From an uncultured Bacteroidota bacterium (GTDB lineage Bacteria; Bacteroidota; Ignavibacteria; UBA10030; UBA8401): a stretch of DNA of 8,357 bases. The translations under genes were made by a program, and so were the position numbers. This document shows, one piece after another, positions 1 to 6,647 of the stretch; position 1 is the first letter of the stretch; the number at the start of each line of letters is the position of its first letter. A model generated the notes under the pieces. The model was not told where the DNA came from, did no database searches, and was given only the letters and a program-made list of their open reading frames with translations. The stretch spans positions 1 through 8,357 of the forward strand of contig CALETH010000091.1 in the NCBI GenBank assembly GCA_937920105.1. The letters are read 5' to 3'.

Positions 1-25
1 TAGCCATACACTTATTAAAAATACG

Positions 26-54
26 AAAGCGGAAAAATTATATTTTTCCGCTTT
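26..54 (-). terminator. Probable intrinsic terminator of the glycosyltransferase operon
   Basis: A perfect 13-bp stem (26-38 with 42-54, core AAGCGGAAAAAT) closes on a 3-nt loop. On the minus strand the stem is followed within a few bases by TATTTTTAA, the U-tract expected of a Rho-independent terminator; on the plus strand no T-run follows. It lies about 140 bp past the stop of the last operon gene. An outer A/T pairing (12-20 with 71-79) could extend it. It could instead serve an unseen gene beyond the left edge. Bases 55-192 show no gene and no convincing promoter. Confidence 0.55.
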
Positions 55-192
55 ATGAGGGGTTGTATGATTTTAATAAAAAAGAACTTTGCTAAAATTA
101 TAGTTGTATAATAAGATTTAATTTTTATAATGTCAAGTACATTTTACTTATTTATCAAATAGTATGAATAATATCACAGTATAGTGATTTTT

Positions 193-402
193 TTACAAGG
201 TGTTATCGCTTTTCAAATTTTTATAATGATGATGAACTTGATACAATACTACGAGTAAAATTAACCCTATCAAACAAGTAAGTACAATTCCAATAGTAGA
301 AAATGGTGGGTCCAAAAGAAAGAGAAGAGTAAAAAGGAATATTACGGTGATTAAAAGTAATCGCAGATGAGAAAGGAAGGAAAGTAATTCGTTATGTTTC
401 AT
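193..402 (-). CDS. Small two-helix membrane protein, unknown function
   Basis: This is a 69-residue protein that I do not recognise. It has a short polar N-terminus, a hydrophobic segment at about residues 13-31 (rich in Leu, Phe and Ile), a short Asp-Pro-Pro turn, a second hydrophobic segment at about 35-55, and a basic His-rich tail (HHHYKNLK). The likely topology is a two-pass inner-membrane hairpin with both ends on the same side, probably cytoplasmic. Its ATG overlaps the stop of the preceding gene by one base (TAATG), the usual arrangement for translational coupling, which argues that it is a real gene. It is last in an operon with two GT9 glycosyltransferases, so a role near envelope glycan assembly is possible, but this is only context. 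No catalytic motif is visible. Confidence 0.7.
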   Translation of the reverse strand: MKHNELLSFLSHLRLLLITVIFLFTLLFLLDPPFSTIGIVLTCLIGLILLVVLYQVHHHYKNLKSDNTL

Positions 403-827
403 TAAAAACCTTCCTTCTTATCAATAGAAAAATTTTTTAACCAACTTAAATCATGCAATAAATCTAAAAGATTTTCCATTGCTACTGCGGACATGATTGC
501 GTAATTTTTTTGAAAATGTTGTTGAATTTTTTCTTCTTCTTTTTTTATCAAAATTTTTATCAGCGAAAGTGATTTTTTTATAGAGTTAGAAAATTCAGAA
601 GAAAGTTTGTCATAGCCATCAGCATTTCGTCCCACTTTTTTCATCAAAGAAAATGTATTATGTATAAACTTGGCAAAAAAACTTAATTCTTCTAAAAGAT
701 TTTTTTGTTCATTTTGTAATGAACATTCTATAAGAATTGCTATATCATGAGAACGCTTTAATTTCTTTCCGGAGAATTCTTGTAATTGTGTAATAAGTGT
801 TTCTGTTTCTTTGCTGAGAGTTTTCAT
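402..827 (-). CDS. Helical cytoplasmic protein of unknown function
   Basis: This is a 141-residue protein with no signal peptide, membrane segment or known catalytic motif. It looks almost entirely alpha-helical. Amphipathic stretches rich in Lys, Glu and Leu lie at about 5-19, 26-65, 74-110 and 112-131, and there is a very charged run near 95-101 (KKEEEK). The likeliest fold is a helical bundle or coiled coil. A Trp-containing segment (LSWLKNF, 127-133) near the C-terminus could be a contact surface. The ATG starts 2 bp after the stop of the upstream glycosyltransferase, and its own stop overlaps the next start, so it is co-translated with both neighbours. It could be an accessory or regulatory partner of the glycosyltransferases, but that rests on gene order alone. 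Confidence 0.75.
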   Translation of the reverse strand: MKTLSKETETLITQLQEFSGKKLKRSHDIAILIECSLQNEQKNLLEELSFFAKFIHNTFSLMKKVGRNADGYDKLSSEFSNSIKKSLSLIKILIKKEEEKIQQHFQKNYAIMSAVAMENLLDLLHDLSWLKNFSIDKKEGF

Positions 828-829
828 GG

Positions 830-1972
830 TTATTTCTTAAATCCTAAAACATATTCAACAATTTTATTCAAATCTATCATATCAATACATTCTAAATTTT
901 TTGGACATGTTTTTTTCCAACAAGGTGCACATTCTAATGCTTCGGGAATAAGTTTTACTCCACGCTCATATAAATCAATTTCACTCCAACAACTTAATCC
1001 AAACCATGCGATAACATATTTTTTTAATGCAATGGCAACGTGCATTCCGAAAGAATCTCCAGTAACGATAACATCACAAATATTTTCATAACATATTCCA
1101 CGTCGCACTCCTTCTGTAGTTGGCGTGGAAAGAACTTTATTCCCAACACGTCTAAAAATTTCTGCGTTGCGTTCAGTATCTTCCGGACCGCCGAGTAATA
1201 CTAATCGAAGATGTTTGTGTTGAGAAAGTTTTTCTATCAACGTAACATGTTGTTCAATAGTCATTTTTTTGTTGGGATAGAGATAGGAACATCCCGTGTT
1301 AAACCCAACAATAATTTCTTTTTCAGAAAAATTATTTTCTTTCTTATAATCTTTACAAAATTGTTTTTCATCATCAGTAAGTTGTAATACATATTCATCT
1401 CGTTTATACTTTAGTTGCATTGCTTCTTGTAAAATTTCTGTGCCGTATTTTGTATTTTTTCGAAATTTTATTTCATCATCTAATCCAAGTATGTAACTGT
1501 ACTGTGCTTCTTTATTCAGTGGAATAATTTTTCCATTCTTATTTAGTCCGAATCCTAATTTCTTTTTTGCATTTAATGTATTGGCAAATGCACAGGAGCG
1601 TTGTGTTTTATCTGTGCTATAGACAATATCAAATTCTATATTTTGAAGAATGAGCCAATTTTCGGGTTCCCAAATGTATGTTGTATCTATGTAAGGATTG
1701 TTTGCTAAAAGTTGATAAGCATTTTTTAAGGTAATCCATGAGATGTGACTTTGCGGATATTTTCGTTTTATTACGGGTAACATTGAGGTGGTTTGTAAGA
1801 CTGCTCCCATTGCATCTAAATTAATGACGAGAATTTTTTTGCCAATGGGATTTGGTTCAATGCATTCTTTATAACATTGTGTTCCGGGAAAACAGGGTTT
1901 GTAACCGGTAAATTTTTTACAATCAGGAATGAAAATTTTTTGTGAGGAGATGGTTCGAGATTTTTTTTTCAT
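830..1972 (-). CDS. GT9-family glycosyltransferase (heptosyltransferase-like) with two Cys clusters
   Basis: This 380-residue protein belongs to glycosyltransferase family 9 (GT-B fold), which moves heptose or related sugars from nucleotide-sugar donors onto lipopolysaccharide cores and similar glycans at the inner face of the inner membrane. Visible support: an N-terminal Rossmann start (KKILVINLDAMG, 45-56), the second-domain entry VGFNTGCS (222-229), GGPEDTE (261-267) and the donor-site segment TGDSFGMH (304-311) followed by FGLSCW. Two features are odd. The Gly-Asp pair that carries the catalytic Asp in GT9 enzymes reads Gly56-Ala57. Four cysteines at 18, 27, 33 and 37 precede the fold, and four more (348, 351, 356, 362; CX2CX4CX5C) lie near the C-terminus, suggesting a bound metal or disulfides. 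The ATG lies one base after the upstream stop. The sugar and acceptor cannot be told from sequence. Confidence 0.9.
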   Translation of the reverse strand: MKKKSRTISSQKIFIPDCKKFTGYKPCFPGTQCYKECIEPNPIGKKILVINLDAMGAVLQTTSMLPVIKRKYPQSHISWITLKNAYQLLANNPYIDTTYIWEPENWLILQNIEFDIVYSTDKTQRSCAFANTLNAKKKLGFGLNKNGKIIPLNKEAQYSYILGLDDEIKFRKNTKYGTEILQEAMQLKYKRDEYVLQLTDDEKQFCKDYKKENNFSEKEIIVGFNTGCSYLYPNKKMTIEQHVTLIEKLSQHKHLRLVLLGGPEDTERNAEIFRRVGNKVLSTPTTEGVRRGICYENICDVIVTGDSFGMHVAIALKKYVIAWFGLSCWSEIDLYERGVKLIPEALECAPCWKKTCPKNLECIDMIDLNKIVEYVLGFKK

Positions 1973-1973
1973 A

Positions 1974-3062
1974 TTAAGAATTTTGTTTCAATAATTTGTC
2001 AAATGCTTCAAAAACTTTTTTTACGGATAAATCTTTCATGCAAATATTTCCAATGGAGCAAGAGGTGAGATTGCAGGCAATACATTCTAATTCTTCATGG
2101 CGAATCCACTGATGTTGTTTTCCGTAAGGTCCTTGGAGATATGGATTTGTTGGTCCAAAAATTCCGAGTGTGGGAATTTGTAATGTTGCTGCAATGTGCA
2201 TTGGTCCGGAATCATTGCTAATAAGATAAGAACATTGTCTCAGAATTGCTCCCATTTGCGAAAGTGTTGTTGGCGGAATAATTATAGAATTATTTCCAAT
2301 AAATTTTTCTAATTTTAGTGCATCATCTTTTTCTCCGGGTCCCCAAAGAATAACAAAAAATGCTTGATATTTTTTTGTAATGGTTTTTGCTAATCCTGCA
2401 AAATTTTCTACACTCCATTTTTTTGTGTACCAACCACCGCCGGCATTTAAAGCGATAAGCATTTTTCCATCTTTATAATGTGAAATCCAATCTTGTGCAA
2501 ATTGTTCTGCTTCTTTTACAATGGGAAAGTAGGGCTGTGTGGCGTGAATGGGAATTTCTAATTTTCGTAATACATCAAGGTTGAATTCTACATTGTGGAC
2601 TTCATTTCCTCGTGGTGTTACAAGAATATTGTAAGCAAATTTTCTTACGCGAAATGGAAAGCCAATACGAAATTTTGCTCCGCTTAATTTAGTAAGAAGT
2701 GCAGAACGTGGATTTCCAAATAAATCTATAACAACATCATATTTTTGTGAACGTGCCTTTTTGATGAGTGAAACGGAAGATTCTGTTTTTTTATTAAAGG
2801 TGATAACGTCATTGAGATATGGATTTCCAATGACGACTTCACTGGCAAATTTTTCTGTAAGAAAATCAATTTGTGCATTGGGAAATTGTGTTCGCAAATT
2901 TTGAATGACTGGTGTAGAAAGCAAAACATCACCAATGGCTCGAAGTTTGATGATGAGAATGCGTTCGATATTTTGTGGAAGGAGAGAGATGGTTTTATCC
3001 TTTATAGTTAGTGAGATTACAAAAGTTTTGAAAACTTTTGTAATCTTTTGAATAATGTACAA
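1974..3062 (-). CDS. GT9-family glycosyltransferase (heptosyltransferase-like)
   Basis: This 362-residue protein is a full-length GT9 (WaaC/WaaF-like) enzyme, expected to add a sugar to a surface glycan or lipopolysaccharide core at the cytoplasmic face. It keeps the family signatures: KLRAIGDVLLSTP (39-51, with the presumed catalytic Asp45), NAGGGW...KKW (206-216), LWGPGEKD (239-246) and the donor-site block SNDSGPMH (282-289) followed by IFGPTNP (301-307). A C-terminal CX2CX4CX5C cluster (327, 330, 335, 341) has the same spacing as in the next gene. The start is TTG at 3060-3062; no ATG, GTG or TTG follows in frame before the conserved core, and the frame upstream runs into the tRNA, so TTG is the best choice. 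GGA lies 4 nt upstream as a weak ribosome site. An unusual 33-bp palindrome covers codons 6-17. This is the first gene of the four-gene operon. Confidence 0.92.
   Translation of the reverse strand: MYIIQKITKVFKTFVISLTIKDKTISLLPQNIERILIIKLRAIGDVLLSTPVIQNLRTQFPNAQIDFLTEKFASEVVIGNPYLNDVITFNKKTESSVSLIKKARSQKYDVVIDLFGNPRSALLTKLSGAKFRIGFPFRVRKFAYNILVTPRGNEVHNVEFNLDVLRKLEIPIHATQPYFPIVKEAEQFAQDWISHYKDGKMLIALNAGGGWYTKKWSVENFAGLAKTITKKYQAFFVILWGPGEKDDALKLEKFIGNNSIIIPPTTLSQMGAILRQCSYLISNDSGPMHIAATLQIPTLGIFGPTNPYLQGPYGKQHQWIRHEELECIACNLTSCSIGNICMKDLSVKKVFEAFDKLLKQNS
3014..3046. repeat. Perfect 33-bp palindrome inside the start of the first GT9 gene
   Basis: Sixteen-base arms (3014-3029 and 3031-3046, core GATTACAAAAGTTTT) are exact reverse complements around a single G at 3030. 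It lies 14 bp inside the coding region, covering codons 6-17, ahead of the conserved GT9 core. In the mRNA it could fold into a hairpin just past the weak TTG start; as DNA it could be a protein-binding site. No T-run follows it on either strand, so a terminator is unlikely. Confidence 0.75.
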
Positions 3063-3080
3063 AATGTCCGTGAGAAATTC

Positions 3081-3109
3081 TTGCCTTGCTAAAAGAAGTT
3101 TTGTATATT
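3081..3109 (+). promoter_or_regulatory. Sigma70-type promoter of the tRNA gene
   Basis: A -35 box TTGCCT (3081-3086, 4 of 6 consensus) and a -10 box TATATT (3104-3109, 5 of 6) are separated by exactly 17 bp. The predicted start of transcription at about 3115-3118 is only a few bases before the tRNA at 3122. The promoter of the divergent glycosyltransferase operon must share this same 59-bp gap, or lie across the tRNA; I could not pick it out. Confidence 0.55.
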
Positions 3110-3121
3110 GAGAAACTTTCA

Positions 3122-3195
3122 GGGCCCTTAGCTCAGTTGGTTAGAGCAGCTGACTCATAATCAGCGGGTCGCTGGTTCAAGTCCGGCAGGGCCCA
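3122..3195 (+). tRNA. tRNA with CAT anticodon, most likely tRNA-Ile2 (lysidine type)
   Basis: A complete cloverleaf can be drawn. The acceptor stem is GGGCCCT (3122-3128) with AGGGCCC (3188-3194). The D stem is GCTC/GAGC (3131-3134, 3144-3147). The anticodon stem is GCTGA/TCAGC (3149-3153, 3161-3165) around loop CTCATAA, with anticodon CAT at 3156-3158. The T stem is GCTGG/CCGGC with one G-T pair, around loop TTCAAGT. The discriminator is A3195 and CCA is not encoded. CAT can be Met, initiator Met or Ile2. The first base pair is G-C, against an initiator, and blocks such as GACTCATAATC and GGTCGCTGGTTCAAGTCC closely resemble E. coli tRNA-Ile2 as I remember it. So I favour Ile2, whose C34 is changed to lysidine by TilS to read AUA. 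Elongator Met is the alternative. Confidence 0.93.
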
Positions 3196-3200
3196 CTCAT

Positions 3201-3246
3201 AAACTATAAAGCCATCCTGTAAAAACGGGATGGCTTTATAGTTTTT
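3201..3246 (+). terminator. Strong intrinsic terminator of the tRNA
   Basis: A perfect 17-bp stem (3201-3217 with 3228-3244, core TATAAAGCCATCC) encloses a 10-nt loop. Its 3' side runs into five Ts (3242-3246). It begins 6 bp after the tRNA, so the tRNA is a single-gene transcript. It may also stop read-through from the convergent gene ending at 3391, though no T-run follows on that strand. Confidence 0.85.
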
Positions 3247-3267
3247 GGACATGAGAAAATACAAAGA

Positions 3268-3310
3268 GCGGATTTGCATCCCGCATAGACGAGACGAGTC
3301 CGCCCCTACA
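3268..3310. repeat. GC-richer hairpin, probable intergenic repeat remnant
   Basis: In an otherwise AT-rich spacer this stretch has two competing foldings: GCGGATT (3268-3274) with AGTCCGC (3297-3303), and a nearer arm GCGGAT with ATCCCGC (one extra C). It also holds the direct repeat GACGAGACGAG (3288-3298) and ends in CGCCCCTACA. The composition shift and the nested arms resemble dispersed non-coding repeats, but only one copy is in view. The rest of 3247-3390 shows only an AT-rich inverted repeat (3348-3354 with 3356-3362) just past the stop of the gene ending at 3391, too weak to call a terminator. Confidence 0.4.
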
Positions 3311-3390
3311 TTATTTATCTGACTCAAAGTTGTGATTATTTTTAGAATACAAAAATTTTGTAATACCTATAATTTCCATAATCCATTGTC

Positions 3391-6300
3391 TCAAATCTCA
3401 AACCCAAATAATACACCAAAATAAAAACGCCATTCTTTTCCGTAGCGAACGGTAATATCATTTCTATTGAGTGTGAAAGAATCTAATCCATAAGTTCCAT
3501 TAAAAAATATCCTTGTGGGATATGCGTAGAAAGAAAATGATTCTAATCGTAATTCAAATCCAATATCTTTTTTGAATTTTTGTAAATTTGGTTTTCCAGT
3601 CCATGCATTACCAAAATCTGTATGAACTGATGCGTAGAGTTTGTCAAAATATAAATGAAGAATTCGTAAATCAATATTTTCCCACAATGGAAAACGGTAG
3701 GTGAGATTTGCTGTTGCAATTTCATTTCCACCAATTGCATAAAATGGATAACCACGCATTCCGATAAGTCCGCCTGCATAAAAATCAAAATAATCCGGAA
3801 CTGTTCCTCCCAAAATAGAACCGCCTCGCAGTGAAAGCGAAAGTGTGTGTTTCCATAATGGTAATTGAAAATGTTCAGAATAGTGTAATTCTACTTTGTG
3901 AAAATTGTACGGTGTGAGTTTCGGATTTAATCCGGTTTCTGTTGCTTCGTATTCTCCTGTGGAATTAAAACGATTCATTTCATAATCATAACTAAAATCA
4001 ATTGTTCTGCCGACGGGATTTATTTCGCTATCACATGAGCGAGCAAGCATTTTTGCTTCCCACTGAAGAGAAATATCATTTCCTTTAAAATAGAGTTCTG
4101 AACTTGATGGTACTAAAATTGGTGCATGAGAATCATCTCCGCGGAGAACGAATGAACCAATATCTGTACTGTAGCGGCTGTGAGCAAAACCAAGTGTGAG
4201 AATATCTGCTGTGCTAAACAGATGATGTTTAAAGAAAAAATCAAATTCAAAAAGTCCGTAGGTAACATCAAAATTATATTTATCAATTCCGATAGTGATA
4301 TCTTTTTGTGTACTTTTTCGTGTGATGTTGAAAAGTTGAAGTGAGAACGTTGGTGAAAGTCCTAATTGATGAAGGCCAATTATTCTATCTCTATATTCAA
4401 AACTAACAAAAATATCTCGCTCTAATAATCTGTTAATGGCTGCACCACCAAACATATTGAGTTTATCCAAAACATCGGAAGAGAGAAAATACAATCCGGG
4501 TTTTAAAAAATCTATGCCAGTATTATTTTTATTGTAATTATCAATGCGAAGGAAGGGGACGAGTGTGAGCGTGGTGAAAATATTTTTGTATGGTGTTGAT
4601 TTTTCTGTTGAGTATTGAGTATCATCGTAAAAATGAAGTTTTGTCCAATCAAATTGAGGACGAATTTGTTGTGTTTGTAAGGATACTGCCAGCGGGGTGT
4701 ATTTTGGATGAATGTATTGTGTTTCTGAAAAATTTTGTGGTGTGGATTTTTCTAAAAAATTAATTTTAAATCCATTTGATGTGTATGATGAAAATGCAAT
4801 ATTTCCTTTTGTATTTATTGTTGGCATGAACGCTCCACCTAATACGTTGGTGATTTGTTCAATATTTTTTGTGGAAATATCATATTTATAAAGATTAAAA
4901 ATTCCTGTTTTATCAGAAGAAAAAATAATTGCTTTTCCATCCAAAGAAAAAATGGGATTTCGTTCATCATCATCTCCAACAATAAGCATTTCTAATGAAT
5001 CATTTTCTACAGAAATTGTTGCAATATCTTGATTATCTTTTTGCGAATATCCAAAAATAATTGTTTTTCCATCTGGAGACCATTTTGGTGTATAACATTG
5101 CTCACCATTTTTGAATTTTGTGAGCGAACGAAAATTTTTTCCTACACTATCAACAATTCCAATATTCATCGTTCCATCATTGCTGAATGCGAAGGTAAGA
5201 TTTTTTCCATCTGCAGAAAGTGAAGGATTGTGTGCACGAAGTCCGAAGGTGAGACGAGTTTCTTTTTCGGTTTCAAGATTGAATACATAAATATCGGAAA
5301 AATTGCTCCAATTAGGATTCTCATTTTCAGTTTTGGAGTAATAGATTTTTTTTCCATCGGGAGAGTAGGAGAGCGTAGAAATTATTCCATCGTTAATTTT
5401 TTTCTCTTCTTTTGTTTCTACATTATAAATATAGAGCGAAGAAAGTCCGAAATAATCTGCTTTTTTGTTTGATGTGTACGCAATGGTTTTTCCATCTGGA
5501 GAAAATGTTGGATAAAAATTTCCGAAACCGACGGAAGCAATTGTTTCTCCTTCAATTTTATTTTTCACAATTGGTTCTGCACGTTTTTTGTAATCTGCAG
5601 TAATATATTCTTGCCATTCTTTATATAATTCTTTTCCGCTTTTTCCGATTGCTTTTTCAATTGCTTGGTCAATAGTAAGTGTGGTGAGATGTGAAAGATT
5701 TTTTGAAATTTTTGGAATTGCCTCTGCTCCATATTTTTCTGAAATATATTTTACTAATGCAAAGCCGGCGTTGTATGAGGATTCATTTCCGAGACTGGTT
5801 TTTCCGAATACACTCATTTCACTCCACGTTAACATTTTTCCATCTAACGCATACATTCGCAAAATCATATCACGATGTGAATCCCAATAATCATAAAGTA
5901 ATTCTGGGCGGTTATATTGGGCAACTCCTTCTGCAAACCAACTTGGTACGGTAAAACCAGAAATTGGATATGTTACAATAGTGTTTGGAAAGCCATACAA
6001 CACGTCAGGGCGTCGTTCATCTTCATATCCTAACCATTGAATGTAAATGCTTGGAATTCTTCTTCCGAATTTCATGGAAGTTTGAATTTGAATGATGTGT
6101 GTAAATTCGTGAGTAACAACATTGCGCAACCAGTTATGTGTTCCGCGTAAATCGAAATCTAAAGCGGGTGCCCACAATTCAATTTTATTATCAAAAAAAT
6201 ATGCGGCTCCGTTGGAGTAGTCATCATAATCTTTCATGATGATGCTGACTTTTTGGTCTGGTTCGTGTTCGTAGAGTGATGTAATTGGTCCGTAAATTTC

Positions 6301-6495
6301 TTCGGCTATTTTTGCAACAACTCTGGCACTGCGTTCTGCTCCGTTATGATAGTGAATATAGAAGTGCGGTGTTTCTATAGAAAACCAATCAAGTTCTGTG
6401 TGGTTGACGTGATTTTCTTGAGAGAAAATTATTTGGAAAGAAAAAAATAGGAAGAAGAGGGAAAGAGTTTTTTTCATGGATGATATTAAAAACAT
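3391..6495 (-). CDS. Zinc metallopeptidase / TolB-like propeller / outer-membrane barrel fusion
   Basis: This 1034-residue envelope protein has three parts. A signal peptide is followed by a gluzincin-type peptidase (MA-like) domain at about 35-300: HEFTH (129-133) supplies two zinc-ligand His and the catalytic Glu, and WFAEG (186-190) supplies the third ligand, Glu189. A TolB-type propeller spans about 320-580, with five clear PD40 repeats (FSPDGKTIAY 331, YSPDGKKIYY 377, LSADGKNLTF 426, WSPDGKTIIF 472, FSLDGKAIIF 516) and a worn sixth near 560. A C-terminal region, about 636-1034, has alternating beta strands, an Omp85-type RGY motif (914-916) and a hydrophobic end typical of barrels. The peptidase and propeller should sit in the periplasm, anchored by the barrel; substrate unknown. 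The ATG at 6495 is the outer limit. Met7 (6477) gives a more typical signal peptide (MKKTLSLFF...FSQ) and may be the true start; neither has a clear ribosome site. Confidence 0.9.
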   Translation of the reverse strand: MFLISSMKKTLSLFFLFFSFQIIFSQENHVNHTELDWFSIETPHFYIHYHNGAERSARVVAKIAEEIYGPITSLYEHEPDQKVSIIMKDYDDYSNGAAYFFDNKIELWAPALDFDLRGTHNWLRNVVTHEFTHIIQIQTSMKFGRRIPSIYIQWLGYEDERRPDVLYGFPNTIVTYPISGFTVPSWFAEGVAQYNRPELLYDYWDSHRDMILRMYALDGKMLTWSEMSVFGKTSLGNESSYNAGFALVKYISEKYGAEAIPKISKNLSHLTTLTIDQAIEKAIGKSGKELYKEWQEYITADYKKRAEPIVKNKIEGETIASVGFGNFYPTFSPDGKTIAYTSNKKADYFGLSSLYIYNVETKEEKKINDGIISTLSYSPDGKKIYYSKTENENPNWSNFSDIYVFNLETEKETRLTFGLRAHNPSLSADGKNLTFAFSNDGTMNIGIVDSVGKNFRSLTKFKNGEQCYTPKWSPDGKTIIFGYSQKDNQDIATISVENDSLEMLIVGDDDERNPIFSLDGKAIIFSSDKTGIFNLYKYDISTKNIEQITNVLGGAFMPTINTKGNIAFSSYTSNGFKINFLEKSTPQNFSETQYIHPKYTPLAVSLQTQQIRPQFDWTKLHFYDDTQYSTEKSTPYKNIFTTLTLVPFLRIDNYNKNNTGIDFLKPGLYFLSSDVLDKLNMFGGAAINRLLERDIFVSFEYRDRIIGLHQLGLSPTFSLQLFNITRKSTQKDITIGIDKYNFDVTYGLFEFDFFFKHHLFSTADILTLGFAHSRYSTDIGSFVLRGDDSHAPILVPSSSELYFKGNDISLQWEAKMLARSCDSEINPVGRTIDFSYDYEMNRFNSTGEYEATETGLNPKLTPYNFHKVELHYSEHFQLPLWKHTLSLSLRGGSILGGTVPDYFDFYAGGLIGMRGYPFYAIGGNEIATANLTYRFPLWENIDLRILHLYFDKLYASVHTDFGNAWTGKPNLQKFKKDIGFELRLESFSFYAYPTRIFFNGTYGLDSFTLNRNDITVRYGKEWRFYFGVLFGFEI

Positions 6496-6557
6496 GGAAC
6501 ACTGATTTTTATGATAGTTATGATTAACGCTGAAAAAATCTTTTACTATAGTGTTCC
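6496..6557. repeat. Inverted repeat just upstream of the barrel-peptidase start
   Basis: GGAACACT (6496-6503) and AGTGTTCC (6550-6557) are exact 8-bp inverted arms 46 bp apart. The left arm directly abuts the ATG at 6495 and the right arm touches the REP-like element. In the minus-strand mRNA this could loop the leader and hide the first ATG, which would favour the Met7 start. It may equally be chance in AT-rich DNA. Confidence 0.3.
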
Positions 6558-6637
6558 CCTCCTATTTATAGGAGGGGCGAGGGGTGGTCATAAAGTTACA
6601 AACGACCACCCTTTGTATTTCCCTCCTATTAGGAGGG
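6556..6637. repeat. Pair of inverted REP-like elements
   Basis: Two copies of the same unit face each other. Unit 1: hairpin CCCCTCCTA/TAGGAGGGG (6556-6564, 6569-6577), then CGA, then GGGGTGGTC (6581-6589). Unit 2 is in reverse: GACCACCC (6604-6611), a 9-nt spacer, then hairpin CCCTCCTA/TAGGAGGG (6621-6628, 6630-6637, extendable by three A-T pairs). The GGGTGGTC boxes are exact complements and can pair across a 14-nt loop, giving a three-hairpin cloverleaf. This is the layout of a BIME, a pair of REP sequences, as mobilised elsewhere by Y1 transposases (TnpA-REP/RAYT). No transposase is in the window. It fills most of the gap between two minus-strand genes. No T-run follows on the minus strand, so it is not an obvious terminator, though it could stabilise mRNA ends. 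Confidence 0.75.
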
Positions 6638-6647
6638 AAAATTTGTT

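Noticed and set aside
88..110. TTGCTA and TATAAT boxes on the plus strand as a promoter
   Set aside because: Spacing is only about 12 bp, and no plus-strand gene follows.
786..1091. Plus-strand 101-codon ORF
   Set aside because: It lies antisense to the GT9 gene and its neighbour, which have clear family motifs; no homology-like pattern.
3133..3327. Minus-strand 64-codon ORF across the tRNA, with a C-terminus like ALPDLNQRPADYESAALTN
   Set aside because: It is the antisense translation of the tRNA, a well-known false protein; the rest covers the terminator and repeat.
5029..5954. Several plus-strand ORFs of 63-87 codons opposite the propeller and peptidase domains
   Set aside because: Shadows of the repeated PD40 coding sequence on the other strand; Phe/Ile/Cys-rich low-complexity products.
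6604..6637. REP hairpin as a minus-strand Rho-independent terminator of the M6 gene
   Set aside because: The stem is good but no U-tract follows on that strand (it continues TACAAAGGG), so a repeat element is the better call.
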